Assembly: GCF_021347895.1 (NCBI RefSeq)
Contig: NC_067136.1
Coordinates: 744,001 to 808,000 of the forward strand
From: Acanthochromis polyacanthus
Lineage: Eukaryota; Chordata; Actinopteri; Pomacentridae
Length of the DNA: 64,000 bases
Direction: 5' to 3'
Shown one piece after another: positions 12,581 through 22,960 of the stretch; positions within the stretch are counted from its first letter, which is position 1, and every line of letters starts with the position of its first letter. A program made the translations under genes and the position numbers. Under the pieces are notes generated by a model, which was not told the DNA's origin, ran no database searches, and worked only from the letters and a program-made list of their open reading frames with translations.

Positions 12581-13290
12581 AGAGGCAGCAGTAGAATTAG
12601 CAGCAGCAGCAGCAGTCTTAGCAGCAGAAGGAGCAGTAAAAGCAGCAGTAGTAGAAGCAGCAGTAGTAGTAGCAGCTGGAGCAGAGGCAGCAGTAGAATT
12701 AGCAGCAGCAGAAGCAGCAGTAAAAGCAGCAGCAGGAGCAGAAGTGGCAGGAGGAGGAGCAGCAGCAGTAAAAGCAGCAGCAGCAGCAGAAGAAGCACCA
12801 GTAAAAGCAGCAGCAGTAAAAGTAGCAGCAGCAGTAGCACCAGTAAAAGCAGTAGAAGCAGCAGCAGCAGTAAAAGCAGCAGCAGCAGTAGTAGTAGCAG
12901 CAGGAGCAGAAGTGGCAGAAGCAGCAGTAGAATTAGCAGCAGCAGCACTAGTAGCAGCAGTAAAAGCAGCAGCAGCAGCAGACGCAGCAGTAGCACCAGT
13001 AAAAGCAGAAGAAGCAGCAGAAGCAGCAGTAAAAGCAGCAGCAGCAGTAGTAGTAGCAGCAGGAGCAGAAGTGGCAGAAGCAGCAGTAGAATTAGCAGCA
13101 GCAGCACTAGTAGCAGCAGTAAAAGCAGCAGCAGCAGCAGTCGTAGCAGCAGAAGCAGCAGTAAAAGCAGCAGAAGCAGTAGTAGTAGCAGCAGTAAAAG
13201 CAGCAGGAAGAGAAGTGGCAGAAGCAGCAGTAGCAGGAGGAGCAGCAGCAGCTGTAGTAGTAGTAGCAGCTGGAGCAGCAGAAGCAGGAC
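12581..13290. repeat. Long AGC/GTA trinucleotide microsatellite
   Basis: About 710 bases of imperfect AGC, AGT and GAA triplets with recurring longer motifs such as AGCAGTAAAAGCAGCAG. It contains no stop codons in several frames, so long false ORFs (poly-Leu, Ala/Val, Ala/Thr) arise. On the minus strand it runs in frame with the piggyBac remnant upstream of it. Confidence 0.9.
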
Positions 13291-13965
13291 CGTGGACCTT
13301 TGGCACCCTGGGGATGACAGAGGGTCTCGTCACATCCGACACAGGCTGGATCAGGGCTCTGCCCAGCTGTTCCAGGAACAACCTTCGTTTGTTGAGTTTT
13401 CCGCTCATCCACTCAGGGTGAAGTTCACGCCAAATGACAAACGCGTTGTAGGCCGAGACGTCCACCATGTTGTGAAATAACGCCACGGGCCAGCGACACG
13501 TTTTTCTTCTACAGCTGTAGATGGCCGCGACCTTGTCGAGGTTGTCCATTCCTCTCTTGGTACAGTTGTACTTGAGAACAGCTGCGGGTTTCACTCCTTC
13601 TCCTCCTCCTCCTCCTCCTAATTGTCCTCCCTCGAGCTCGGTCAGATCTGCGGAGGCGGTGGCAGGTGGGGGGGGGGGGACGCTCCAATCCGTGGTGAGA
13701 ATGAGGACATTTTTGTTTTTCTTAGCCACGTATGAGATCAGTCCAAGCCAAGGGCCTCCTGCCGGCTCCGTGGCGGTTGCGACCATCAAGGAGCCCACTG
13801 CCCTGCCTTTGCATTCGAGCATCTCTGCCGGGATTTCGGGTCTGTTTCGCCAAAGGGTGCTGAGGATGACGAGTCCTCGTTCCCTGAAGAAGAGGCGGAC
13901 CGCTAGCTGGCGCGAGGTGAAGAAGCCGTGTCCTCGTCTTCGTTGTTTCCCCCCGGGGCAAGAGA
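13291..13965 (-). pseudogene. piggyBac-type transposase, C-terminal half
   Basis: The minus strand encodes the second half of a piggyBac DDE transposase, the enzyme that cuts and pastes TTAA-flanked elements. Recognisable blocks in order are GFFTSRQLA (about 13940), WRNRPEIPAEML, KKNKNVLIL, KYNCTKRGMDNLDK (the conserved K-G-G/M-D-x-x-D region), YSCRRKTCRWPVALFHNM and the final SGKLNKRRLFLEQLGRAL. The frame then runs directly into the microsatellite at 13290 instead of the usual cysteine-rich tail, so the C-terminus is lost. Upstream of 13965 the transposase similarity stops. It is a truncated remnant. Confidence 0.8.
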
Positions 13966-14261
13966 TGGGTGCCCAGCTCTCCCGTCTCCATCATCGGGCA
14001 CGCTCCTCAGGCTCGGTCGCACCGCTCCTCATCAGGCTACTACCCGCTCATCTTGCGGATCGAGTGTTGTCCATCGCACGTCAACGGTTCCTTCGTGTGA
14101 CTCTGGAGGGCCGAAGGAGAGCGTTTCGGTCCGAGGACTCTGAGGTGGTTCTGGTTCTTGTTCTCCTTCTCCTTCTCGTTCCTGTTCTTGTCGATGGTGC
14201 TGTTGTTGCTGTTGTTGTTGTTGCTGTTGTGCAGTGGCAGCGGTCTCTTTTTCTCTCTTTT
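13966..14261 (-). repeat. CAG/CAA-rich low-complexity stretch
   Basis: The minus strand contains a CAA/CAG run (about 14195-14235) that would encode ten or more glutamines, then a GA-rich run. It sits between the piggyBac remnant and an Ig-domain fragment and joins the latter in one open frame. I see no known domain. Confidence 0.55.
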
Positions 14262-14425
14262 CTCCATGACTGCTGATGCTACACCTGTAGAGGCCTTCAT
14301 CAGACCTGGAAACATGGAGGATGGTCATGTTACCTCGTGGCTGAGTCCTGATGAGGGAGCCATCTTTATAGAAAGCAGCTGGGAGGGGGGAGTCCTGCTT
14401 TGATTGACAGCTCAGAGTGAGGGAA
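14262..14425 (-). pseudogene. Fc-receptor-like Ig domain fragment
   Basis: The minus strand reads [38 protein letters not shown] and SISSHGE. This is a C2-type Ig domain with both cysteines and the D-E-G-L-Y-x-C signature, closest in style to fish Fc-receptor-like proteins. The 5' part of the exon is missing: a fish interspersed repeat begins immediately upstream (14426). At its 3' end there is no clean splice donor and the frame drifts into Gln-rich low-complexity sequence. It is probably a broken exon of a cluster member rather than a working gene. Confidence 0.65.
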
Positions 14426-14575
14426 GGAAGCTGGAGAACCTGGTGAAAACCCACACATACTCCATGACTCCATGCAGAAAGATCTCAGTTCAAGACGGAA
14501 CGTGAGCTGGGGATCTTCTAGTTGTGATGCAACAGTGCTAACCACCAAGCTACTGTACAGCCAAGCTAAGAAAGT
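14426..14575 (-). repeat. Fish interspersed repeat
   Basis: On the minus strand this matches a common fish repeat pattern: GTGGTTAGCACTGTTGCATC, then a block ending CTTTCTGCATGGAGT and GTGGGTTTTCACCAGGTTCT. The GTGGTTAGCACTG stretch resembles the tRNA-like head of this repeat class. It truncates the adjacent Ig fragment. Confidence 0.55.
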
Positions 14576-14599
14576 TGCAAAGGAAATAGCAACTATCGG

Positions 14600-15240
14600 G
14601 AATTTCACACTATCAGGTACATGAAGGGATCTCACTGTCAGTGAAGGCATCACACTGTCAGGTACCCGAGGGCATCACACTGTCAGGTACCTGAAGGCAT
14701 CACAGTGTCAGGTACATCAAAGCATCACACTGTCAGGTACATGAAGACATTACACTGTCAGGTACCTGAAGGCATCAGACTCTCAGGTATCTGAAGGCAT
14801 CACACTGTCAGTAAAGGCATCACACTGTCAGGTACATGAAGGCATCACACTGTCTGGTACCTGAAGGCATCACACTGTCTGGTACCTGAAGGCATCACAC
14901 TGTCAGGTACCTGAAGGCATCACACTGCAAGGTACATGAAGGCATCACACTGTCTGGTACCTGAAGGCATCACACTCTCAGGTATCTGAAGGCATCACAC
15001 TGTCTGGTACCTGAAGGCATCACACTGTCAGGTACCTGAAGGCATCACACTGCAAGGTACATGAAGGCATCACACTGTCTGGTACCTGAAGGCATCACAC
15101 TCTCAGGTATCTGAAGGCATCACACTGTCAGGTACCTGAAGGCATCACACTGTCAGGTACCTGAAGACATCTCACTCTCAGGTACCTGAAGACATCATAC
15201 TGTCAGTAAAGGCATCACACTGTCAGGTACCTGAAGGCAT
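14600..15240. repeat. 25-bp minisatellite, left array
   Basis: Tandem copies of CTGAAGGCATCACACTGTCA plus GGTAC (25 bases), with variants such as TCTGG for TCAGG and ACATG for ACCTG. The same array resumes at 16358 after a transposon insertion. Confidence 0.95.
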
Positions 15241-16357
15241 CATAGACATATATACATAGACGCCTCATAGGCTGTCAAGAGACGTGCTTTCAGCGCCGCC
15301 ATCTTGGACCGGGGCCAGCCGAGGCAGCGGTGCATAGAAGTCTATGGAGGAGAGAGGTACTGCTGAATCTAAAAGTGGAATTATTCTCCGAATTTTGAAC
15401 CGATTGCCAAACTGTTTGATTTTTAGAAACGTCACACGTGTAGCTACTATGCAAGGTGCTCGGATATTTTTTTTACAATGCTGGTTTTGCCACTCAACAC
15501 TTAGATGCCGGACTTCTGTTCAGCCTATGGATGCTCTAATGAGCGCTGTAAGGAAACAAGAGCATGTGGGATTACTTTTCACATGTAAGACGTATGTAAG
15601 GAATAATATATTGTTAGCAGGTTGTCATAGCTAGAGTGAAATAAACGCTGACAAGACGGATAGAACCCCTTAGCTCCTTGTCTGGCTTCTACCCATGATC
15701 TAACAGCTCTCTACATCATCCTGTGTATTACTCAGCTGCTTACCGGTGAAATAACTGATCTGAGACAGTTTTTTGTTTAAAATTCGATGTTATGAATCTA
15801 GCGTTCCTAGCAACTTACTGCAGTAATTGGTGAGTTAGAATACAGCATCTGATAGATCTAATAATAGCCCTGATTTATGATGGAACTATTTTTGTTTTAG
15901 ACAATTCTTTATCTCTGGCTATTTTTCTCACATCTTTAAGCTTTCCCAAAGAACGTGATTTATACACGTGATATAATAGTAATAATAACAGTAATAATAA
16001 TGATAAAAATAATAGTAATAATAGCAGTAATACTAGTAATAATTGATATAATATTAAGAGTAGTAATAATAATAATTATTAACAGTAGTAATAATAGCAG
16101 TATGGCAAAACCAGCATTGTAAAAAAATATCTGAGCACCTTGTATAGTAGTGTGACGTTTCTAAAAATCAAACAGTTTGGCAATCGGTTCAAAATTCGGG
16201 GAATAATTCCACTTTTAGATTCAGCAATACCTCTCTCCTCCATAGATGTCTATGCACCGCTGTCTCGGCTGGCCCCGGTCCAAGATGGCGGCGCTGCAGG
16301 CACATCGCTCGAGTGGGCAGCCGCAGTCAATGCGGCGTCTACGTATATATGTCTATG
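15241..16357 (+). mobile_element. P-element-like transposon, long inverted repeats, 8-bp target duplication
   Basis: A 1117-bp insertion splits the 25-bp minisatellite. Its ends are inverted repeats of about 250 bases (15241-15491 and 16104-16357), both starting CATAGACATATATAC. It is flanked by a perfect 8-bp duplication, GAAGGCAT (15233-15240 and 16358-16365). The interior carries one THAP-domain start (15505-15588) and AT-rich DNA. An 8-bp duplication, CA-starting termini and a THAP domain together fit the P superfamily. hAT elements also make 8-bp duplications but do not normally carry THAP. Only a short first exon survives, so this is a non-autonomous derivative. Confidence 0.8.
15505..15588 (+). 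pseudogene. THAP-domain first exon of the P-like element
   Basis: The frame MPDFCSAYGCSNE followed by GITFH is the N-terminal half of a THAP zinc finger (C-x4-C spacing), the DNA-binding domain of P transposases. The frame meets a TAA at 15586 but overlaps a good splice donor, CACAT|GTAAGA, which suggests an exon end. No second THAP half or catalytic domain follows within the element. Confidence 0.75.
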
Positions 16358-16757
16358 GAAGGCATCACACTGTCAGTAAAGGCATCACACTGTCAGGTAC
16401 CTGAAGGCATCACACTGTCAGGTACCTGAAGGCATCACACTGTCTGGTAGCTGAAGGCATCACACTGTCAGGTACCTGAAGGCATCACACTGTCAGGTAC
16501 CTGAAGGCATCACACTGTCAGATACCTGAAGGCATCACACTGTCAGGTACCTGAAGGCATCACACTGTCAGGTACCTGAAGGCATCACACTGTCTGGTAG
16601 CTGAAGGCATCACACTGTCTGGTAGCTGAAGGCATCACACTGTCAGGTACCTGAAGGCATCACACTGTCAGGTACCTGAAGGCATCACACTGTCAGGTAC
16701 CTGAAGACATCATACTGTCATGTACATGAAGGCATCACACTGTCAGTGAAGGCATCA
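16358..16757. repeat. 25-bp minisatellite, right array
   Basis: Continuation of the 25-bp array after the P-like insertion. It ends just before the stop codon of the transmembrane exon at 16763, so on the minus strand the repeat makes up the region right after the stop. Confidence 0.93.
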
Positions 16758-16762
16758 TCTTC

Positions 16763-16881
16763 TCAACGACGAGGACGCTGTTCACGATAGATCACAGAAC
16801 CAACATGACCAATCAGAAACATAAATATCACAGCTGTGACCAGCGGAGGACTGAAGACAACCAGGACTCCATCCTGGTTTC
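16763..16881 (-). CDS. Transmembrane exon with short tail, Ig-receptor paralog
   Basis: A terminal exon on the minus strand. It has an acceptor TCTGCAG at 16882 and starts in phase 1. It encodes NQDGVLVVF, a hydrophobic span (PPLVTAVIFMFLIGHVG) and a short basic tail, SVIYREQRPRR, before TGA. This is the usual last exon of a single-pass Ig receptor with almost no cytosolic signalling tail. Related but damaged exons lie at 42.3 and 53.2 kb, next to V-set exons. No matching V-set exon is visible between here and 24 kb, so its partner exons may be lost or lie elsewhere. It is open and has a correct acceptor, but whether it is used is unknown. Confidence 0.6.
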
Positions 16882-16883
16882 CT

Positions 16884-16950
16884 GCAGACATCAGAGGTAT
16901 CAGAGATATCAGAGACATCAGAGACTTCAGAGACATCAGAGGTATGAACA
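16884..16950. repeat. CAGAGGTAT-type short tandem repeat
   Basis: Imperfect ACATCAGAG/ATATCAGAG repeats just upstream of the transmembrane exon. The same repeat recurs at 42430-42475 and 53345-53395 beside the paralogous exons, which supports common descent. Confidence 0.8.
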
Positions 16951-17252
16951 TCAGTCAGATCAGCTGTGATGAGAAGTGTTTTCCAGTACTGTTTTCCACC
17001 ATTTTATGCCATTTTTTTCTTATTTCGTGCGAATAGAGACTTTTCCTTATTTTACTTGATGGTTTAAATGTGTCCAATTAAAACATTAGGAATCCAAACT
17101 CAGTAGATGATAATATCTAACACCTCAAAGGTGCACTACATTAGGAACCAGGGCCAGATGCTGAATGCAGTTATACTCAGGGGAGACAGAGGAGATGATG
17201 CTACGACCTCTGAGCCAATCAGAGCCCAGCACTGTACACTGCCAGTTTTATT

Positions 17253-18290
17253 TTAATAATAATAATAATAAATTTTATTTACAAAGCGCTTGACAAGTAA
17301 CTCAAAGACTCTGTACATAAAATACAATAAAATAAAACAAAAGTTATAAATAAAAACAGTTAATTTAAAATCAATAAACAGTAATTTAAAATCAATCAAA
17401 TTAAAGATAAAATACAGTATCACTTAAAGAAAGCATCTCTAAAAAGGTGAGTCTTTAGAAGGGATTTGAATGTGGAGAGGTTGGTGCAGTCATGGAGGGT
17501 GAAGGGTAGTTAGTCCCAGAGAGTGGGGGCAGCGATGGCGAAGGCTCTGTCCCCCCAATGTCTCCAGTTGGTCCTGTGTGGGATGGAAAGGAGGTTTGTG
17601 TGGGATGAGCGGAGATTCCTGGGGGGATGTAGGGGAGGAGCAAATCAGTAAGGTAAGAGGGGGCGAGATTGTGGATGGACTTGAAGGTGAGGAGAAGCAG
17701 TTTATACTGGATGTGGTGTGAAATGGGGAGCCAATGGAGGTTCTGCAGGATGGGGATGATGTGGTCATGGGAGCAGGTTCGGGTGAGGAGTCAGGCAGCA
17801 GAGTTTTGAATGTATCGAAGTTTATTGAGAGCTTTGGAGGTGAAGCCGAAGAGAATGCTATTGCAGTAGTCGAGGCAGGAAGTGATGAAGGCATGAATGA
17901 GGGTCTCAGCGGCTGAGAAGGAGAGGAAGGGGCGGAGACGGGTGATTTTGTGGAGGTGGAAAAAAGCAGTTTTGGTGATCTGATTAATGTGGGGTTCAAA
18001 GGTGAGGTTGGGGTCAAATGTCACACCAAGATTATGATGTGAGTGGAAGGAGACAGGGTGGTGTTATCAGTGGTGATGGGGGAGTGGGGAAATGGTGTGA
18101 GTGATTTGGGTCCAGGTCAGTCTTGTCGCAGTTTAACAGAAGAAAGTTTTACTCATCCAGGATTTGATGTAGGCCAAGCAGCTGGAGAGAGAGTGTAGGG
18201 TGGTGGTGGAGATGGTGTTGGTGGAGATGTATAGTTGGATATCGTCGGCATAGCAATGGAAGTGGAGGTTCCATTGCTACGCTGATTAAA
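17253..18290 (-). mobile_element. L2-type LINE fragment, 5' truncated
   Basis: Minus-strand LINE copy with a TAA-repeat tail at 17253-17272. It contains the RT region HCYADDIQLYIS (about 18250) and, after frameshifts, FDPNLTFEPHI, HAFITSCLDYCNS and a C-terminal RLWNSLP-type region. The copy is broken in all frames and truncated at about 18290. Confidence 0.75.
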
Positions 18291-19926
18291 TATTCCTCTA
18301 ATATGTTTTAATTACTATTTTTTTAATATATTGCTTTCATTCTTTTGGCTAGAAAATGTTTATTTTACCGTATAAATAATTAAAATAATGCAGAGCCGGT
18401 CTATGACTGAACTGTGGTGCTGCAGTGCATCATGGGAGTTCAGGTGTTGGGGCTTTAAATGTCATTATTGTGGTTTATGTTCCAGTGTTATTAGTGTTTG
18501 TGTTTTATTGTGTTTGTGTGGTTTAGTCAGTCTAGTTAGTGTGGTTAAGTGTTGTGTTAGGAGCAGCAGTGTGTTGTGTGTTTGATGACTTCCTGCCACA
18601 TTTTCTACAGTGTTCCTCTCTGTGTGTGTCAAAATAAAAGCATCTGGTGTTTGCATAGTGCATAAAAAGCAGATATCTGTTCTCCAGCTCCATTTTGTCA
18701 CAGCTTTCCACATTAATAAATATGTAAAAATACCTGTGTACTGCAAAATCCAGCACAGTAGTGAAAAGTCCATAATACCAAATGTGATTTAAAAACAGTG
18801 AGACGGTGAGAAGTGACCTGTGATATGGACCATTGGAAATCATTTATCAGAGCCTCTCTCTGATTGGAGGATCCTGAGTTCAGATCAGAACTGATGCTCT
18901 GTGGTCACAGCAGCGATGATGTCATCATAGTCATCGTCCAATCATTTCTAATGACGGATTTAACTGAACTCTGTGGGATGTCCAGTGAGTTTTGGAGCAT
19001 CTCCTGACTTCTACAGTTCAGGGATCTTTCCTCTGAGTTCCTTGAAGTGTTCTTTAGTCTTCATGTTGCAGTTGTAGCAGGAATCCTGATGAACCACAGA
19101 CCTTCTAGATCCAGGAGGTGTTTTTATCCTGTTATTACTGATCTCTGTTTCACTGATTCTAACACTGCTGCCATCAGCTGTCTGGACCTCTGTTGGATTA
19201 GATCAGTCACTTTAACAGAGTCAACAGGTGAAGCATCAAAGGTTGATGAATACTTTAATATGAAGTGTAAAAGTGATCTGATTGGACAGCAGACCTGGAG
19301 GGCGGAGCTTCATTTCTGTATTTCTACTAAATCATGTGACTTCAGATGAACGAGTCCAGGAATGTTTCAGTTTGACTTTTGGACTTTGGAGGCTGCTGAT
19401 GTGATTTCTGAATGTCCTCTACATCTGCTTGAAGGTTCCTGGTCCTGAAGTTCAGAACAGAACGACCACAAAGCTGCTGCAGACGATGCTGGGCTGTTGC
19501 AGATTTCAGATGTTCTGTCAGCAGTGAGGTCCACTGGTTGTTCTGGTGGTGGGAAGCCAGTGAGGGATCTCCTGCTGTCATGTGTTTTACAGATGGACAT
19601 CAGAAATAAGCTGGTTTCCACTGTGAACTCTAAGCTGAAAGATGAACACTAAGATGCATCAAACTGGAGTTTTTTCAGTCAGTAAACCTAAAAACAGTAG
19701 AGCAGAGGATTGTTTAGTTTCTGGAGGAGATTTGTGTAGTTTTGTGTCGTTTCTTTGTGAATCCTGCATCAGGCCATGATAACGACACCAGAACAGAACC
19801 AGACTCACACATCTGTCAGAGGAATTCTGTTTGATGGTGATCTGAAGTCAGACTGCAGAGGAGAATTTATTCTGCTGGTTATTTATCATTATTATTATTG
19901 TGACTAATCCTGTAGAGAAACTCCAA
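18291..19926. other. No confirmed gene; one open minus-strand frame
   Basis: Mostly unassigned. A minus-strand frame at 19342-19581 (MTAGDPSLASHHQ to TFLDSFI, 79 codons) is hydrophilic and might be a cytosolic tail exon of an Ig-cluster gene, but I see no domain or firm splice sites. The stretch 19045-19160 looks like an interspersed repeat. Confidence 0.35.
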
Positions 19927-20109
19927 GGGCCTGTTTCACGAAGCAAGTTCAAGAAACTCTGAGTTTAATCCTCAACTCTGAGTTGATCTACTCTGAGATA
20001 GAAAACTCTGAGTTTTCGGTTTCACAACGACTGATATGAGTTGGTTTAATTAACTCGGAGTAGTTAATTGAAAAGACAGCATCAATGGAACCCCGATTCA
20101 ACGAGTCAC

Positions 20110-20402
20110 CATGGAAACGGGGAAGCGAAAGGCTGCGTTTTTGAAATGGAAGTTTTTAACGCGCTCATGTGGCGAGTTTGAACATGTTTTTAGAAAGAAG
20201 TGCAACACCGCTGCAGCTGTAAAAGAGAGAGAGACGGCGTGGAGAACAGCCCGGATCAATGCGTAAGTTTAAATGGAGTCCTTTGTAATCGTAATAATAT
20301 TACAGGGAATAACTGTCTGAATGGTAGAATATTAAGTCATTTCATTTAGGGGAAATCCTGACGGGGCAGCAGCTTAAGATGAAATATAAAAACACTGTTC
20401 AA
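20110..20402 (+). pseudogene. Harbinger Myb-like (SANT) protein remnant
   Basis: A first exon reads FEHVFRKKCNTAAAVKERE and TAWRTARINA, then a GTAAGT donor (about 20262). A second exon (about 20350-20402) reads GQQLKMKYKNTVQT before another donor. This matches the Myb-like partner protein of Harbinger transposases, which helps the transposase reach the nucleus and the element ends. The second exon needs a frame change to join smoothly, so the gene is probably broken. Confidence 0.65.
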
Positions 20403-20647
20403 ACAGGTCAGACCTCGGCATTATCTCATGGAGGTACTTCATGTTGATCATGTTTTACATTGTAAAGTAGCATAAATATTAAGTGGCTGTTTGACTGTGC
20501 AGTTGTTTTATCCACACATAGCCTAAATGTCTGCATCCATATCATGTCCTGTTAAATAATTAAGCCTATTTAAACTAACATAGACTTCTGCTCAGCCAAC
20601 AGAAAGAAAGCAGATGCCTGTAAAACGGTGGTATAAAATGTCATGGA

Positions 20648-20650
<3 letters not shown>

Positions 20651-20685
<35 letters not shown>

Positions 20686-20717
20686 TATACATATATACAT
20701 ATATATATATATGTATA

Positions 20718-20763
<46 letters not shown>
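20651..20763. repeat. AT dinucleotide microsatellite
   Basis: About 110 bases of ATATAT with occasional C and G, inside the Harbinger element. Confidence 0.95.
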
Positions 20764-20767
<4 letters not shown>

Positions 20768-21208
20768 GTAATTGTAAGTAGTCAACACTCCACAGATTTC
20801 TCCAAATGGTAGTTTAAGTTTACTGAAACATGTCACTGATCTAGGATGAAGAGGATGAAACTGTGTCTGCTGCCTTTACAGAGGGGGATCCAGAAAGACA
20901 TACAGAGCTATGTTACTGATAGTTCTCTTCTCATTCACATTTTAGGTGGACTATAGAGTGTGACATTTAGTCTACACTGAAGTATTGCACATTCTCATCC
21001 TTTTTAACAGAGCATGGCTGGACAGCAGCAGGATGGTTCCTCAGCTTCCACTGCACAGACTGACACAGTGAGATGGATGTTCAGGAAACACCAGAGCTTC
21101 ATTCTGTGGAATTCATGTGCAACTGTATAATTTAATGTCCTCTATGTATTCCCAGTTATCAGTAAGACAGATTTACAAACTGCATTTGCTGAGAAAAATC
21201 CAAAAAAC

Positions 21209-21767
21209 CAACCCGGTCTCACGGGGATTCGTGAAACTGTCACGTAAGTTTTTTGTTTCGGTTTCGTGCGCACCAACACAATTTCGTCATGTTTTTCGTG
21301 CCGCTCACCATGAAATGTTTTTCGTGTTGCTCACAACGAAACCCGCTGTGGTAATCACATCTGAAAGTGGTTTATACCGGCGGATTCATGACGATCTAAG
21401 CTGTCCATCGGCGTATACTGCTTGTGTGATCGCGTTTGCGGCCGCCGGCCGCCGGACATTCTTTAAATTCCTATGCAAATTGGTAAGTGTACCACCGGGT
21501 TATGGTTAGGTTATGGTTAGGGTTATGGTTAGGGACGATGTCATGCAAAATATAGCGTTGGATTCACCATGGTTTTACATTAAAAATATAATATACACAT
21601 TCGTTTGAAATACGTTTTGAGTGGCACGAAAAGTCCGCCGTTTAAAATACATTGGTGCGCATTTCGTGGTGAGCGGCACGAAAAACATGACGAAATCGTG
21701 TTGGTGCGCACGAAACCGAAACAAAAATTTACGTGACAGTTTCACGAATCCTCGTGAGATCGGGCTG
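21209..21767. mobile_element. Small inverted-repeat element (copy 1), 7-bp target duplication
   Basis: 559-bp non-autonomous element. Ends are CAACCCGGTCTCACG and the reverse complement of CAGCCCGATCTCACG, extended into inverted repeats of about 100 bases. It is flanked by AAAAAAC at 21202-21208 and 21768-21774. The centre holds a telomere-like run of GGTTATGGTTAGGG units and a GC-rich GGCCGCCGGCCGCC palindrome. There is no coding capacity. A second copy in opposite orientation lies at 39977-40559. Confidence 0.85.
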
Positions 21768-21921
21768 AAAAAACAGATTAGGAGGGCAGATCTGGAAATT
21801 GAAATACTGGAGCACAAGTTAGAGGTGGTGATGGTCACAGGAGAAGTATGTTAACTACTGGAACATGAACTAAACTATCTCTTTATTTGTAGGAAATAAA
21901 GAAGAGCAAATGAAATGTGTA

Positions 21922-22960
21922 TCATGTCTTTATTTGCTGTGGTGGTGATGATGGAGACTTAAACTCTAAAGTGATTATTGCATACGGTGTCTCTGACTGC
22001 TCTGCTGTCCTGGATAGCTGCAGGTGGATGGGCTCATCATCTGGGTCTTCAGTTTGTAGGGCAGGGTGTTGCTCTCCTCTAATAGTGGTAATATTATGAA
22101 GAACAACACATGCCACAGTAATATCACAGGCCCTCTCAGGGGTCACCCTGAGGAGACGTAGGCTCTGGAAACGGGCTTTCAGCAGGCCTATGGTCATCTC
22201 CACCCGGGCTCTGGTCCTGCAGTGAGTCCGGTTGAAGTTCTGTTGGGGGCCTGGTTCAGGGTCAGGGTATGAGGTCATCAGCCTGGGTTGTCATGGTAAC
22301 CCCTGTCACCCAGCAGAAGGCCATCAAACTCTCCTGTAATGTATAGTGGATACATCAGAGTATATTAAAGGAGGGAGACAAGAGAATTCTATTGTGAAAA
22401 TCTTTATGCTGCTGACCACGCTGCAGTCTGTTGCTCAGGTTAGACTCTCCATAAATCCTGGAGTCATGAACAGACCCAGACCACGTGGCCTCCACATTAG
22501 AAATGATGTATGCAGCATCACATATGATCTGGACAGTGCAGAGAATGACAGATGTTGAACTATGATGCAGTCTTTAACATTTAGAAACAGTAGTCAGTCT
22601 ACCTGTAGCCTACCTGCACATTTATGCTGTGAATGGACTTCCTGTTCATGATGTGAGGGAGCTGTGATGGGGATGTGTGTGCATCTATGCAGCCAATCAC
22701 ACTGGGAAATCCTAAAAGAAATTCAAATGACTAATCCCAGTCTGAGGCTGCAGCACAATGTCATGAACAGAATATGATTTAAAATGAATTTAACAGATCT
22801 CTACATCATTCACCTGCAATCCTGTGGATCCTCCTTGATGTTCTGACAGGTTTGTGTCCAGGAAAACCACAATGATGAGTTAAAGCCGTTTCAGAGCCAG
22901 GAACACTTTTCTGACTGTCCTCCATACAGCTGTCTTACTCTGCATCTCTGACATTATATA
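21922..22960 (-). pseudogene. HARBI1-like Harbinger transposase remnant
   Basis: The minus strand carries blocks of a DDE nuclease in order. VIGCIDAHTSP and NRKSIHSINVQ (about 22.7 kb) hold the first catalytic aspartate region. IICDAAYIISNV and GSVHDSRIYGES (about 22.45 kb) follow. FDGLLLGDRGYH (about 22.3 kb) includes the second aspartate region. The open frame 21922-22278 has HCRTRARVEMTIGLLKARF, the last catalytic glutamate region. The blocks lie in different frames with stops (for example after DNPG near 22275), so the gene is inactive. Confidence 0.75.

Noticed and set aside
12466..13421. Poly-Leu, Ala/Val-rich and Ala/Thr-rich open frames
   Set aside because: They are stop-free readings of the AGC trinucleotide microsatellite.
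14600..16757. CRISPR-like regular repeats
   Set aside because: The units are directly adjacent with no unique spacers, and the context is a vertebrate genome; it is a minisatellite.
21490..21535. Interstitial telomere sequence
   Set aside because: The GGTTAGGG-like run is short, irregular, and present at the same place in both copies of the small inverted-repeat element, so it belongs to that element.
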